DNA of 64,000 nucleotides from Circinella umbellata. Its lineage: Eukaryota; Mucoromycota; Mucoromycetes; Mucorales; Lichtheimiaceae. The notes below the pieces were generated by a model. It saw only the letters and a list, made by a program, of their open reading frames with translations. It did no database searches and was not told the origin of the DNA. The stretch covers positions 434,001 to 498,000 of the forward strand of contig JAIWNF010000037.1 of assembly GCA_025093555.1 (NCBI GenBank), read 5' to 3'. The position numbers and the translations under genes are program-made. Of this stretch, positions 36,042-48,300 are shown one piece after another. The stretch's first letter is position 1. The number at the start of each line of letters is the position of its first letter.

Positions 36042-38761
36042 TCAGGGTTCAATTCCTCGATATAATTGTCGTTCTTCAAAACGAATTGGAATTATCATTA
36101 TATCACGAAGGTTCTAAATATAATAATTTGTTAAACGAATAAAAATTATATGTTTAGTATAGTTAAAAAAAGGTAGGGAAAAAAAGATGGAAACTTTACC
36201 TTGCATTGTTCTTTTGTTAAACCACATTCTTGATGAATAAACCCTTCTGAGGAGCCATACTTGATACTAATATGTTTAAGAACTAAAGCAATTCCAGGTA
36301 ATCTATAAATATGTACAAAAATAATAAGAATTATTTGATTTTATTTTTATTTTTATATATACCCATCCTACTATTTACTAGTAAATTTACTTACGATGCA
36401 CTTAAAATATCTTGTGCTTGTTCTACTGTAATACCATATTCTCTGGCTCCTTCTTCTAAACGTTCTCTTGGTTCTATTATTATTATCATTATTATTATTA
36501 ATGTGAATACAAAAAGCTCTTTTTTTAAGAAAAAAAAATTATATAGATATGAAGTCAGGTATATTCTGTATGTACCCCAAATGCCCAAAGATGTTAAGGC
36601 AAATTCATTAGCAATAATGTCATCATCTACTCCACATAATCCAAGTAATAGAATAAAAAATAACCCTGTGCGATCTTTTCCTATATGACAGTGAACTAGA
36701 ATGGAAGTATCTGGATGATCTAATAAATGAAGAAATATTCTACGATATTGATCTTTTGCCTTGTTCAACATGCTAAGGTAACCTACATTTGAATAGATTA
36801 TTAGATATATATATTATAATATAGTAGTCCAATAACATAATACATGTTTAAAAATTACCTTTACAAATACCTTCGGGTCCTTGAAAGAAAACCTTCAAAT
36901 GCTCTTTTTTCTCTTCAAGTGCAAAATCTTTATCACTATACATAGCACACTGATAGTATGTAATTCCATGCATCTCTCTATAATAATATATTTGAAACTA
37001 AAATGTTACTTACTTTTATGAAGTATTATAATCATAGAAATTGTTTATCTATTTGAACTATAATAATAACACTTACGGCATTTTCATTGAAGGTCTAATT
37101 TCTAAATCGGATCGAAAATCAAAAACACCAAATATTCTCAAGTGTCGTAGTGTTTGAATACCTTTTTCTGTGATACCTCCTAGACTATGTTTTTATAAAT
37201 AAATGTATGTAATAACAACATAATTTAATACTAGTGGTAATCAATAATAGCTAGTGATTTGATTAACTTACTGTGCAGATCGAAATATAATACGTTCTCG
37301 AACATATCCACTACCATCTTTGAGTGGCCATCCACCAATATCACGGAAATTTTTTACGCCTTCTACATCGATCCATCTTGGAATACAAACATTCATATGA
37401 TGACCGAGCTTGTAAGCTCTTTCATAAGCACTACTCTCATATTTTCTAAAGTGACGAATAATAATGGATATTAACTCTTCATATTTATTATCAAAGGTAT
37501 GATTGGCACCTTGAATAAGTTCAAGCGTATGATTTGGTACCAAATTTGCAATCATACCAGCATTATCGGGTGTGACTACCTATATATATATATATAATGA
37601 TAGATAGCAAGTATTTAATATAATCATTAACAAACTTATTATATAGAAGAAGAAATATCTTGAGCAAAGTATTTAAATATTATGTACCGTGTCATTCAGC
37701 CCATGACATGTTAACACACTAGTAGCTTTTGTAATTTTAGATACTAAATTAGAAAGAAAAGGGTACAAGTTTTAATAGTGAATAATTAATAATTTATACT
37801 TCTTTTATTGACAGTTATGATATATATTAATTACCATGCGAATTACTCCAACAAGCATACTCGTCAACGTCAGCTTGTGTTACCTTCACTTTAAACAATT
37901 GACCATTCTTATCTACTGGCCATTCAAAGTATCCCTAAATGTGATTATATAATCTTAATAATTATAACAATAATATCTGTGGCAGTAATAGTAATCATCT
38001 CATCATTACATACGTTTTCAGCAAGTTCTTTCTTTATAGAATCTTTCAATCGATTAGTACCACCCATATTATAACGAGCAGCTATATTGACCACATAAGG
38101 TAGCACAGGAGGCTCATGAAAAGTTGCTGCATATTTTAATGCAGCAATAGCTCCTATTATAGAAAACAGAATTATTTGTAATTGCGCATGATGTTTTTTT
38201 AAAACTTTGCTGAGCCAACACAACAAACATTCAATTCTTACCCCGTGAATGACCAATAATTGCAAAAATAGTATAACCTTTTTCTTTAAAATAATTTGAT
38301 ACAGTGTATATATCATGAGCATTGTCCTATTCAATAAAGTTGAAATAGAATGTATTATGTAAAAACAGATTAGAGAAGGAAGAAGAATCAATCTGAAAAT
38401 TTACATTCATATTGTTGTATTTAGGTTCGCCTTCACTTTCACCACTACCACGAAAATCGAAGCGAAAGGAGGAATAAGGTAATTTTTGAGCTAATATGGG
38501 TAAAAAGTAATAATTTTTATGACCTTATATACGTAATTGCTTAGTATATCAATAGTTTATAGTAGCAGTAGCAGTAGTAGTAGTAGCAGTAGCAGTAGCA
38601 GTAGTAGTAGTAGTAGTAGTAGTAGTATAAGGAAATTCTGTACCTGGTGCACCATGTGTAATGAGAACAAGTCGCTTATCACTTTTAGTTTTGTCATTCA
38701 AAATGCCAACAATGGTCTCTTGACCTGGAATCTTTACTCGTGTTTCTTCTGCTGTTGTCAT
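36042..38761 (-). CDS. Alpha/beta hydrolase fused to tyrosine phosphatase
   Basis: Thirteen exons (38761-38644, 38523-38405, 38326-38242, 38153-38014, 37934-37835, 37743-37688, 37579-37272, 37184-37077, 36977-36859, 36782-36576, 36473-36395, 36302-36200, 36113-36042) join in frame to 537 residues. Residues 1-245 are an alpha/beta hydrolase with a full triad: Ser106 in GHSRG, Asp205 in HGLNDTVV, His233 in GANHTF, and the oxyanion motif HGAPG. Residues 265-537 are a PTP of the Y_phosphatase3 type: VKNFRDIGGWPLKDG, RSAHLGGITEKG and the P-loop HCHIGKDRTG with Cys416 and Arg422. Exon 7 (37579-37272) alone encodes both the hydrolase histidine and the start of the phosphatase, so the fusion does not depend on a doubtful splice. 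Substrates are unknown; lipid or phospholipid turnover is one possibility. Confidence 0.9.
38561..38627. repeat. (AGT)n/(AGC) microsatellite in an intron
   Basis: About 22 triplets, mostly AGT with some AGC, inside intron 1 (38643-38524) of the hydrolase-phosphatase gene. Confidence 0.95.
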
Positions 38762-39065
38762 AGCCTATTCGTTTCTTGGTAAAAAAAAGAAAAGAAGAAA
38801 CGAAAAAGAAGAGAAGAGAAGGGAAGTTATAAAACGAGGCTGTTCTGTGACATTTATATACAAATTAACCATTTATGGCATGAATTCTGTGTACACCTTT
38901 ATTTATTACTGAGTCAACTAAAAATAAAAATGAAAAGGATAAAGAAAAAGAGAAAGAGAAAAAAAAACATTTTTTTATTCTTGACATTTTTTTTTAATAC
39001 TTTGCTATACAAAAAAAAGTATTATTCTAAATATACAATTTTGTCTGTTGGGGAAAGGGGATTAT
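38762..39065. other. Intergenic, same-strand genes
   Basis: 304 bases between the AsnRS stop and the start of the hydrolase-phosphatase gene, both minus strand. Contains purine-rich runs on the plus strand (pyrimidine on the coding strand) just upstream of the start at 38761. Confidence 0.7.
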
Positions 39066-41235
39066 TTATGGAGTACATCTGCCAGTGAAACGAGGATACA
39101 ATGAGCATTCACGGACAGTGTAACGGTTCAATAACCAAGCGAGGAAACGTTCAACACCAAGACCATAACCACCATGAGGAGTGGTACCATACTTGCGTTG
39201 ATCGGTGTACCAATAGTATGGGGCAGGGTCAATACCTTCCTTCTTGTATGCTTCCAATAATTCCTCCTAAATAAAATTATATATGAATATATACAGGTTA
39301 TTTCATTTTCTTTTGTTGTTTATTATCAAATTCACTCTTCCATTTCAGTATTCCCCTCTACCAATAATAATATTATTAACTTACTCTATCGTTCATTCTC
39401 ATACTACCACCAACGATTTCACCAACGTTAGGCATCAAAACATCAACACTTTCAGTAACAGTACGATCGTCATCACACTTTTGCATATAGAAAGCCTTAA
39501 TATCGGCAGGGAAATGAGTCAAAAGAATAGGACGGTTGATCTTATCAGTCATGGCACGTTCAGGAGCTTCAGGGATATCTTCACCAAATTCATAAAAGGA
39601 ACCATCTTCCTTCTTAATATCATTGTCCTTCAAGTATTTAATAGCATCAGCATACTTCATACGCAAGAAAGGACGAGCAGGAGGTTGGAAACCAGGGTTC
39701 AATTGTTCAATCAATTTACGGGTAGGTTCATGAGCCATAATACGGTCAATGACATCACAAATCAAATCTTCCAAAGCATCCAACATTTCATCAAATGAGA
39801 TAAAGGCCATTTCAGCTTCCAAATGAGAATATTCGGATAAATGACGACGAGTGTGAGATTTTTCGGCACGATATGATTCAGCTAAGCAAAAGACATCACC
39901 AAGGGAAGGTAAACATGTTTCTAAATAAAGTTGAGAAGATTGGGTCAAGTAGGCCTTTTCACCATAATAGTTGAATTCGAACAAAGTAGCACCACCTTCG
40001 ACTTGGGTTTGAACCATACAAGGAGGTGTAACTTCGGTATAACCACGACTTTCATAATGAGCACGGAATGCTTTAATGACTTCAGCGCGAGCTTTCAAGA
40101 CAGCAGAAGCAGTTTCACCACGAAGAACCAAGTGACGGTTATCCAACATGTAGGATGGATCAGCATCAGTAGTGACCTTATTGTTGAAAGCATCATCACC
40201 ACCAGGTGCCTTACCAACAACGTACCAGTAGTCAACAACTAATTCATGGTTATCAGGAGCCTATATTATAATTTTTTTTATCAGTCAACTTTTCATTTAT
40301 AGATTTGAAAATTAAGTAATACCAGTTAGTTTTAACTTACAGTCTTGCCTTCAGGAAGAGCATTGATAACACCGTGAACAGTAATAGTAGATTCAACAGA
40401 AAGAGTGATGGCATCATAAGTATGGCACTATAATTTGTAATGATAATAATAAATTAAGTTCAGTCATCTAATTTCATTACTCATGATAATAATATATTAT
40501 TATGATTTTTACCTGCTTGCCAGTAAGAACACATTGAAGGTATCCAGAACCATCACGCAAAATGACGAACATCATATCTTTGCCTTGCACACGAAGACGA
40601 TGGACCCAACCAGATACTTTGACGCGTTTACCACGTGATTCAACACCTTGACGAATCTTGATCTAAATTATCATATTTTACCCCACATACCACAACAAAA
40701 TAACAGATTGTCAGTTTCCCTCCTATAATCCAATTTAACTTGCTCTTTTTTTTTATACCTTTTCAGCCTTTGGAAGACTTTCATCTTCAGTTAAAACAAT
40801 GGATTTAGCATGTTCAAGAGCTTTAGCTTCTTCTTCAGCTTTTTTGGCTTGTTCATCCTCTTGTTTCTTCTTTTGTTCTTCTTGTTTCTTAGCCTTGCGT
40901 TGTTGTTCAACAAGTGATTTTTTAGCCTTCTTTAAAGCAGCACCTGAGATATCTTTAAAGCCTTCTTCATCTTTTTTAACTTGGATTTTGACATTGTTGT
41001 CACCATCGCTTTTTTCAACAGCTTTAATAGCTGTCTTGAAAGGAGCTGATTGTGTACCGTTACCAGTTTCGTCGGAACCAACAAGTTCGTCGACGTAAAT
41101 AACTATTTTTTTTTCATAGAAATCGATTGTACATTAGTGTCTCTCTATAATGGTCGTTGTTATGTTGAACGTTGATGATGTTGATAATGTTGAAAAAAAT
41201 AAAGAAGAATACATACTGTCAGCTGGTGAAGACAT
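39066..41235 (-). CDS. Asparaginyl-tRNA synthetase, cytosolic
   Basis: Six exons: 41235-41217, 41102-40759, 40662-40513, 40427-40341, 40260-39385 and 39266-39066; 558 residues. After a lysine/glutamate-rich N-terminal coiled extension (residues about 40-120), the OB-fold anticodon-binding domain begins with [20 protein letters not shown]. The class II catalytic core shows motif 1 (EVTPPCMV), the [10 protein letters not shown] loop, motif 2 ([14 protein letters not shown]) and motif 3 (GYGLGVERF), ending [13 protein letters not shown]. The enzyme charges tRNA-Asn with asparagine in the cytosol. The first coding exon has only 19 nt. Codon use is strongly biased, as in MDH. It shares only 189 bases of upstream sequence with the divergent molybdopterin synthase gene. 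Confidence 0.96.
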
Positions 41236-41424
41236 TTAAGTGATATGTATATTATAAAAAAAAGAAGGTTATCTGCAACAAAAAAAAAGGGGTGGGGGTT
41301 ATTGAAAATTGCTTTGTTTAAAAAAAACTGAACATATACAAGTATAATTTAAAGCTAGTTTCGCTTGCACAAGCCACCAATTTAACCTATCTCTATAACC
41401 ATACCTTTTATTTTCATATATACC
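41236..41424. promoter_or_regulatory. Compact bidirectional upstream region, AsnRS and MoaE
   Basis: 189 bases separate the two start codons, so the genes very probably share promoter elements. It contains an A-rich/G-rich run (41280-41305) and a pyrimidine stretch; no specific motif can be named. Confidence 0.6.
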
Positions 41425-42103
41425 ATGACTACAGAAACTAATGTCAGTGATGACAGCAATAACAAAAACCTTGTCAAAATTATGCTTGAGGATTTACCCA
41501 GTTTAGAAACCGTGTGTCAACTTGTACAAGATGACACGGCTGGTGCTATTGCCACCTTTTCGGGATTGACACGAGACACATTTGAAGGTGACTCATAATT
41601 ACCATCTTACTCTCCTTTTTCTTGTAATAATTATTCACTAGTGACAAGTAGTAGTATATGTATATATACTGACTCACGAAGAACCCGTTTAACGTTTGCG
41701 TAATATTGCATATATGCATTAATTGATACAATTTGACTCATGTATACATACTATATATATATATGATAAATAAGGCAAAAAAGTGGTACAATTGGATTAT
41801 GAAGCATATATTCCTATGGCAACTAAAGTACTCGAGGAACTTATCAAAGAAGCTAGAAAAAAATGGATTTTGAAGCATATTGCTATATATCATCGTATTG
41901 GTACGGTTCCTGTGGGTCAAGTGAGTGTGATAGTAGCCGTTTCTTCTGCTCATCGACGTGAAGGTTTACGAGCCACAGAATATCTTATTGATCATTTAAA
42001 AGATCGCTGTCCTATTTGGAAAAAAGAAATATATGAAGATGGTAGCGTTTGGAAAGGAACTTGTGAAGGTTGTCGACTTGATAAGCATATTCATAAACCA
42101 TAA
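41425..42103 (+). CDS. Molybdopterin synthase, large (catalytic) subunit
   Basis: Two exons (41425-41587, 41775-42103) give 163 residues, the usual size of MoaE/MOCS2B/CnxH. Motifs: GAIATFSGLTRDTFEGK, LDYEAYIPMA, YHRIGTVPVGQVSVIVAVSS and the active-site lysines in CPIWKKEIYEDG. The enzyme, with the small subunit MoaD/MOCS2A, inserts the two sulfurs into cyclic pyranopterin monophosphate to make molybdopterin, needed by nitrate reductase and sulfite oxidase. It acts in the cytosol. The single intron (187 nt) is longer than most here and includes a TATA run. Confidence 0.95.
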
Positions 42104-42295
42104 AAAATAATAATTTATTCATTTATTTGTAAACTGTCTGTTTTACTTTAAGTTTTTCATTTTTTTTTTGGGGGAGGGGAGAGAGGGGGGATTAGGAGTA
42201 ATTTGGAATACTTGTATATAGAACAAAAAAAACATATGATATCGTTTGTATAGAGATAGAACAAAGAACTTGTATATGTTAGTAGACTACGTTGT

Positions 42296-44552
42296 TTAGT
42301 ACCGTTTCATTAATCGAATATGTAATTTATCTGGTCCTAATAATCCGACACCACCACTTCCTTGATTCTTGAGTCCATTTTCATGTTCGCTCATAGGTAC
42401 TAATTCCCAAGTATATTTTCGAAGCATCATGGCTTGAACTACTCTTTGTTCAGCAAGACTGAAATTCATTCCTATACATACGCGTGGTCCATATCCGAAT
42501 GGAATATACAAATTATTGCTATTCACAGTAGAGTCATCATCATTGACTTTATGTTTGTCTTTATGATTACTGAAACGATCTGGATTAAACTCGTATGGAT
42601 CTGGCCAATATTTTTCAAGATGGTGAGCACAATAAAGTTCCATAGTAACCCGTGTTCCTTTCGGAATGAAGAATTGACCAATACGAGTATCACAACTAGC
42701 AATACGAGCCAAATTACCACTTGTGGGCGGATTGATACGCATGGTTTCTTTGATACAATTGTTTACAAAAGGCATTTGGCGTAAATGTTCATGAGTGGGC
42801 AAAATGTCGTATTGAGCATCACCTAGCACAGAAAGAACTTCCTGTCGTGCGCGTTCTTGCATATCGGGATGTTTTGCCAAGTAATACATGGTACTAGCAG
42901 TTGCACTTGCTGTGGTTTCATGTCCTGTTTATAAATATACGTATAGATATAGGTATAAGAGTTTTTATATTGTTGTCATTAGCCAAGAGAATGAAATGTA
43001 TAGTGTAAACATGATAAATTGACTTGTTATTTTTTTTAAAAAAAGTAAAGAGGTACGTATTCATAATATAAATAAATACACATTACGAACCGGCAACAAA
43101 AAATACAGCCAAGTTAGCAACAAGTTCACCATTTGTAAGAAATCGATCTTCACTACGGTGAGGTGGAAGTGTATCTTCGTTTAAAGCAGCTTCAATCATC
43201 AATGTCAATAAGTCTTTATGTTTATCTAATGTTGCTTCTGTATTAGATAAAATAGCATTTTTTCGTTCTTGAATAATGCCATATAAAACCCGTCTCAGTT
43301 TCTCATTTGCAATACGTGCACGATTACGATAGGGGATCCATCGAGATGGAATAGCAGCATAAGCAGGAAAGAGATACACCAATGGATCACGTACAATACC
43401 TAACAGAGTGTATATAACACAATAGTAAAATATAAATATTGTTATCAATTATTATCGTTACGCTATTGATTGTCATATACATATACTATATATCACTTAC
43501 TAAACGCATGCTTATACAAGACAGCATAGGGTGATTTTGCATCACGTACAGCTCCCATATCAAAATTCTATATATTGTATCATTTTTGTATTATTAGCAT
43601 CTTCATTAGTCTTACGTATTGTAATTTTTATGGTAGGTAATTACAAAGAAAAAAAAGAAAAAGAAACGTACAAACACACCAAGTCCCAGACAATCTAAAG
43701 CATATCTTCATACATATATATACAGTATAAAAATATATTACTGCTATTAATAATTACATCTTCTTAGAAATTTAACTTATTCTGTAGTCCAATAAGTGAA
43801 CATATTTTTTATTTTCTTTTCATATATAAAATTACCTTCGCATATAATCAGCAAAATCGATATCAGTTGTGTTTTCAGCATCTATTGCTGAAAACATGGT
43901 TGAAGCAATGTTACCAAAAACATGGACTGGCATAGCACGATGAAAAACTGGATTAGCTACACGTCTTTGGCGCCTCCATTCAGTATATCCTGAATTTCCT
44001 AAATTTGGTTCAGGATTAGTCAAGATCAAATCCTTTATTAATATATAAATATTACACATATTAGCTAAAGCGGATAATAACATAATTCATAAAACAATCG
44101 ACTCAAACTTAATATTAAAGAAAACGACTTACAGGATCAAGCGATGCATTAATTTCTTTAGGAAATGTTTTCGAATTCTTGAGCATTTGTTGAAGTAAAA
44201 TAGGGTCTCCAATAGTAACAGTCCATTGACCCATCATATATTTTGTACATAATCCATGTTCAGCCATTAAAGACATTAATAATTTTTCAGAACGTACATC
44301 AGCACTTTCTCCCTTCAAACTACTCCAAAACCAACTGATAGTATTTACACGTGGGATATGCCATAATCGATATGGAACAATAATAGCTTTACTGATCTTG
44401 TAGGTAATTGTTAAGAGACCCCATGAAAGAACAAATATTTTCGGATGATGACGGATCATTCTGGTCATCCACACTATATAAGATTGAGATATTTGAAATA
44501 TATTGATTTCACTTGCATTTTGAAGGATAGTTACTGCAGCACTTGGTTTCAT
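42296..44552 (-). CDS. Cytochrome P450 monooxygenase
   Basis: Six exons (44552-44133, 44032-43836, 43705-43672, 43567-43501, 43399-43091, 42924-42296) give 551 residues. A hydrophobic anchor (FVLSWGLLTITYKISKAIIV) follows the N-terminus, suggesting the endoplasmic reticulum. The I-helix oxygen-binding motif is AGHETT (about 342-347, formed across the last intron), the ExxR motif is ETMR, followed by PDRF and the heme loop FGYGPRVCIG with Cys492. The last intron uses a weak donor (GTTCGT), the only choice that keeps AGHETT. It resembles the P450s expanded in Mucorales, but the clan number and substrate cannot be fixed from reading. The neighbour MoaE gene is convergent and functionally unrelated. 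Confidence 0.93.
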
Positions 44553-45335
44553 GATATAATAATAATACGTAATAAAAAAAGGTATAAGAAAGAGAGAGAA
44601 GGTGAAAAGGAAACAAAAAATTATATTCAGCAGTTTTTATTTCCAGTTGGATTACTTTGTTTTCGTTGTTGTGTAGTACATGATCAAAAATAAAGTGAAA
44701 AAAAACAGGGTTCTGACAGCTTTTAATCATGTCCCTTAAAACTTTTTTTTTCTGGTGATAAATAATAACATAATGTATAGGAGCTCATCTAAACAGTAAC
44801 TTTAATCCATATATGGGTAAAATCCGAACTTTTGACCGCTCCTATGCATGCATATAGAACGAACATGAAAGTATATGTTTATCGTCATCCTTCTTTTTTT
44901 TTCATTGTTAAATGATTATAAGTAATAGCTTGGTCTCATAATTAATGACGGTTCTACATATCACTTTTTCTTCATACTAAATAAGACTGTAATATAATTA
45001 AGTGGCTTATAGAAAAAATCCTCAACTTTATTCTTTTGATATTATATAAAAATAAGATAAATGAGATATAAAAAAAAACAGGGAAAGCTTAATGAAGCTG
45101 TAGAATATATAGAGTAGTTGTTATTTTTTCTAAGAAGAAAAATAGTAATAAATTTGATAATAAAGATAACCAAAAGATAAAAAAAATTAAGAGTTGTCAT
45201 GGGCTTGTGTGTTTGTGTACGTGATATTTTTTGTAGGTAGTAAAAGTTATTGTTAATTTGTCTAAAAAAACTACTAAAAAGTAAAGAAGGGGGGGGGTAT
45301 ATACTCTGAGACCTGTTCTTTATTACTATTTATGA
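44553..45335. other. Intergenic, no gene seen
   Basis: 783 bases holding the P450 upstream region and the 3' flank of Rax2. AT-rich, with G run at 45290-45297. No coding signal was seen. Confidence 0.65.
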
Positions 45336-48300
45336 TTAAGAGGGCTTGGACTCGGTTACATAGTTGCTAGGGAACAAGCCAGAGATTGGGTTCCCAGAAC
45401 CATCATCTTTATATCCCATCCACCATACATTATCACTGGTATCTGTTACAACAATTGGGTTATTTGTATCAAACCCTAATTCACCATACTCTTTGGCATC
45501 AAATGGATATTTTGCATAATAGAGTCGTGGATTATCATCACTTGCTTCTTCTGTTGTATTACCTATTGCTGCTGCCATTAATGCCCCAAAAGCTGTAATA
45601 GTAGCAGAAGGTATTTGAGATCCACTTGGATCAGGTAATGGTGATGTTGGTTGGTCTAATGTCTTTTCATTGGATGGTCCTGCAGCTGCGGCTGTACCAG
45701 CACCAGCAATAGCGGCAGCTGCTCCTGCTCCTAGTGTACCTGCTTGTGCAGCATCCAACATGGCAACAAGACTCGACGGTCGATTTTGACCTGCGATATA
45801 AGGTGGCATAGGTTCTGGGGTATCTTTGACATTATTACGTCGTTTGGCAAAAAGAGCTAATAAACCAGCTCCTACCAATACAAAGATCAAACCAAGAGAT
45901 ATAGCAATAGATATAAGAATGACTGCTGGGACAGGTAAATGATCTATTACATTTTTTTAAAAAAATATCGAGCAATAATAGTTTGTTGTTAATATTATTA
46001 CATGAATGGTTTCAACACCCAACAACATATGTTTGAATGTTGAATTTGACGAAAGAGAGAGAGGGGCGAGAGGAGAAAGAGAAGATATACAATGAATGAA
46101 TACTTACGAATGATATCTGTTATTGTACAACAACGTGTTTCATGGAACACTTGTTGAATTTGACCTGGTGTACCATCGTATTTTGTTGACAATGTGTACG
46201 GGAACCAATCATGACCATCAAATAATGCAGCACTAACATTACCATGTTCTTGTAATTCTAAATGCCCAACAAGGAGAAGCATATTGTCAGTATTAGGTGG
46301 ATAACGAGCATTTGATGGAGATTCTTGAATTGGCATAAATAACATTTGACGAATATTACTTGAGGGACCCAAATTAGCTGTTCAACAAAAATTAAAAATG
46401 AATTTAGATATAGTTTGAAATTGAAATGAAAAAAAAATGTATTTTCCATCCTTTTGTGTGTGTTCGCAGTAGTATAATAATTTTTCTTCTTACCCATATT
46501 CGAATATTGGTGTCCATCCCAAGTACCAAGATATCCACCCGATCCATTAGAGCCGGCTACAATAACATCACTTGGACCATTTAAAACAGCTGTCGGCGTT
46601 CCTGCCATTGTATCCGATGGAGACATGGGTACCCAACTACTACTAGATGATGAAGAATCATCTTGTGATACTTGTGCAGCATATGTTGGGTTATTATCTA
46701 CAGTAATATCACCCACAACAGTAATTTGATTATTCGCTACCGCAACATCATGTACTTGGCCAGTCATACCAGGAGCCACCTCATTCCATTGTCGTGTTTG
46801 AGTATCCAATTTACAAACGGAAGAGCAATGCATCGATGATCCAACAAAAGTAAAATCACCACCAATAAAAATGGCATTTCCATCAGGTTGTGATTGTATC
46901 ACGTTCACTGTACCAGGAGAACCACCTTGCTGAGTTCCATAAACACCACCAACATCTTGTGCTTGTTGTTGTTTAAGATCATAAATGGCAAAACTCGTCA
47001 CTTGTGTTTTACCAATAGTGCCTTGAAATTGTCCACCAATATAAAGGGTATCTTTCAAAATATAAAGTGAATATACTTGTCCTTGCAAGTCACCTAATCC
47101 TTGCCATTGACCGTCTTGATATAATGCAATAGTTGTATTTTGATTATTGTTGTTGATTGTAAATGGACCCCCACCAATAATAACAACCGTCTTATTTTGA
47201 CCATCCGATGTAACATTATGCCAGAAGACACCTGTATGAATATTATTATTTTTTGACGGAGGAAAAGGAAAAACATAAGGTGACCAGATTTGATGAGAAT
47301 CCACAACAGCAGCATTATCAGCACGATAGGTTTGTGCTCCATGAATGCCACCAGCAAGGATTTCTGTAGTTTCATTCATAGAATGAGAAGATATCAACTG
47401 GCCAACCAATAATGATTTAGGTTGGGCCCATTGATTTCCAGTAACGTTCCAAAAAGCATTCCCAAAGGATGGTGTTTTATGATCTGTTGCGGTAGTAGTG
47501 AATTCTTGTTGATGTAAAATGTGAGTGAAATTACCAGAAAAGGTAATTGTTGAATTATCAGCTGATCGCACAACCTTGGTAGCTGGACCGTCAACACCCT
47601 GCAGATTTGTTTTGTTTGTTTACTTGTCAGTATATAATTATTAAAATGTATTTATTTATTTTATTTACCATTCCTATAGTACCCCACGTTGATGAAGTTG
47701 TATCGAATTGAGCAAGATTATTAAATGCTCTTGATGAATTTGTAAGTGTTCCATTGAATGCCCCAGCAACAAATAAAGCTATAAAAAATTAATTATTTGT
47801 TTGTTTGTTAGATAAAAAAAAGAAATACTCATGCGTACGATACAAACACATTATACACTCACATGATCTAATTAATAACAAATCATAGACTGTGCCATTA
47901 ACGCCACCATTTAATGGAACTAAGGCACCCTCGCCATTGCTTAGACTATAATCATAAGAAACAACGCCTCGATAGGTACTATTTAAACCGGAAAATTGTC
48001 CACCAATATATAAAATATTTCCAATAGATGCGTCAATAGATCGTATAATAGACCCAGGTGGTAATTGTTCTATGTATTCATTTTTTTTTTTAAAAAAAAG
48101 GTAGATCAGTGTACTTGATTAATATTAAAGAAAAGAGAAGAATTTTTTCATTTTACGAGAAAAAAAAAGAAATAAATTACCAGACAGTGGTTTCCAAGCA
48201 GGAGTAATATTTTGTGTATAATTCGATGGACTATATTCCAAAATACTGACAAGTGTTGCATTGGTACCATTACGAATGAATTGAATTGAATTTGCAACAA

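Noticed and set aside
36391..38761. Splitting the hydrolase and phosphatase into two genes
   Set aside because: Exon 37579-37272 is one uninterrupted reading frame holding the end of the first domain and the start of the second, and all 13 exons keep phase.
39283..39798. 171-codon plus-strand open frame
   Set aside because: Antisense to the AsnRS catalytic exon; low-complexity Ile/Thr/His content, no domain.
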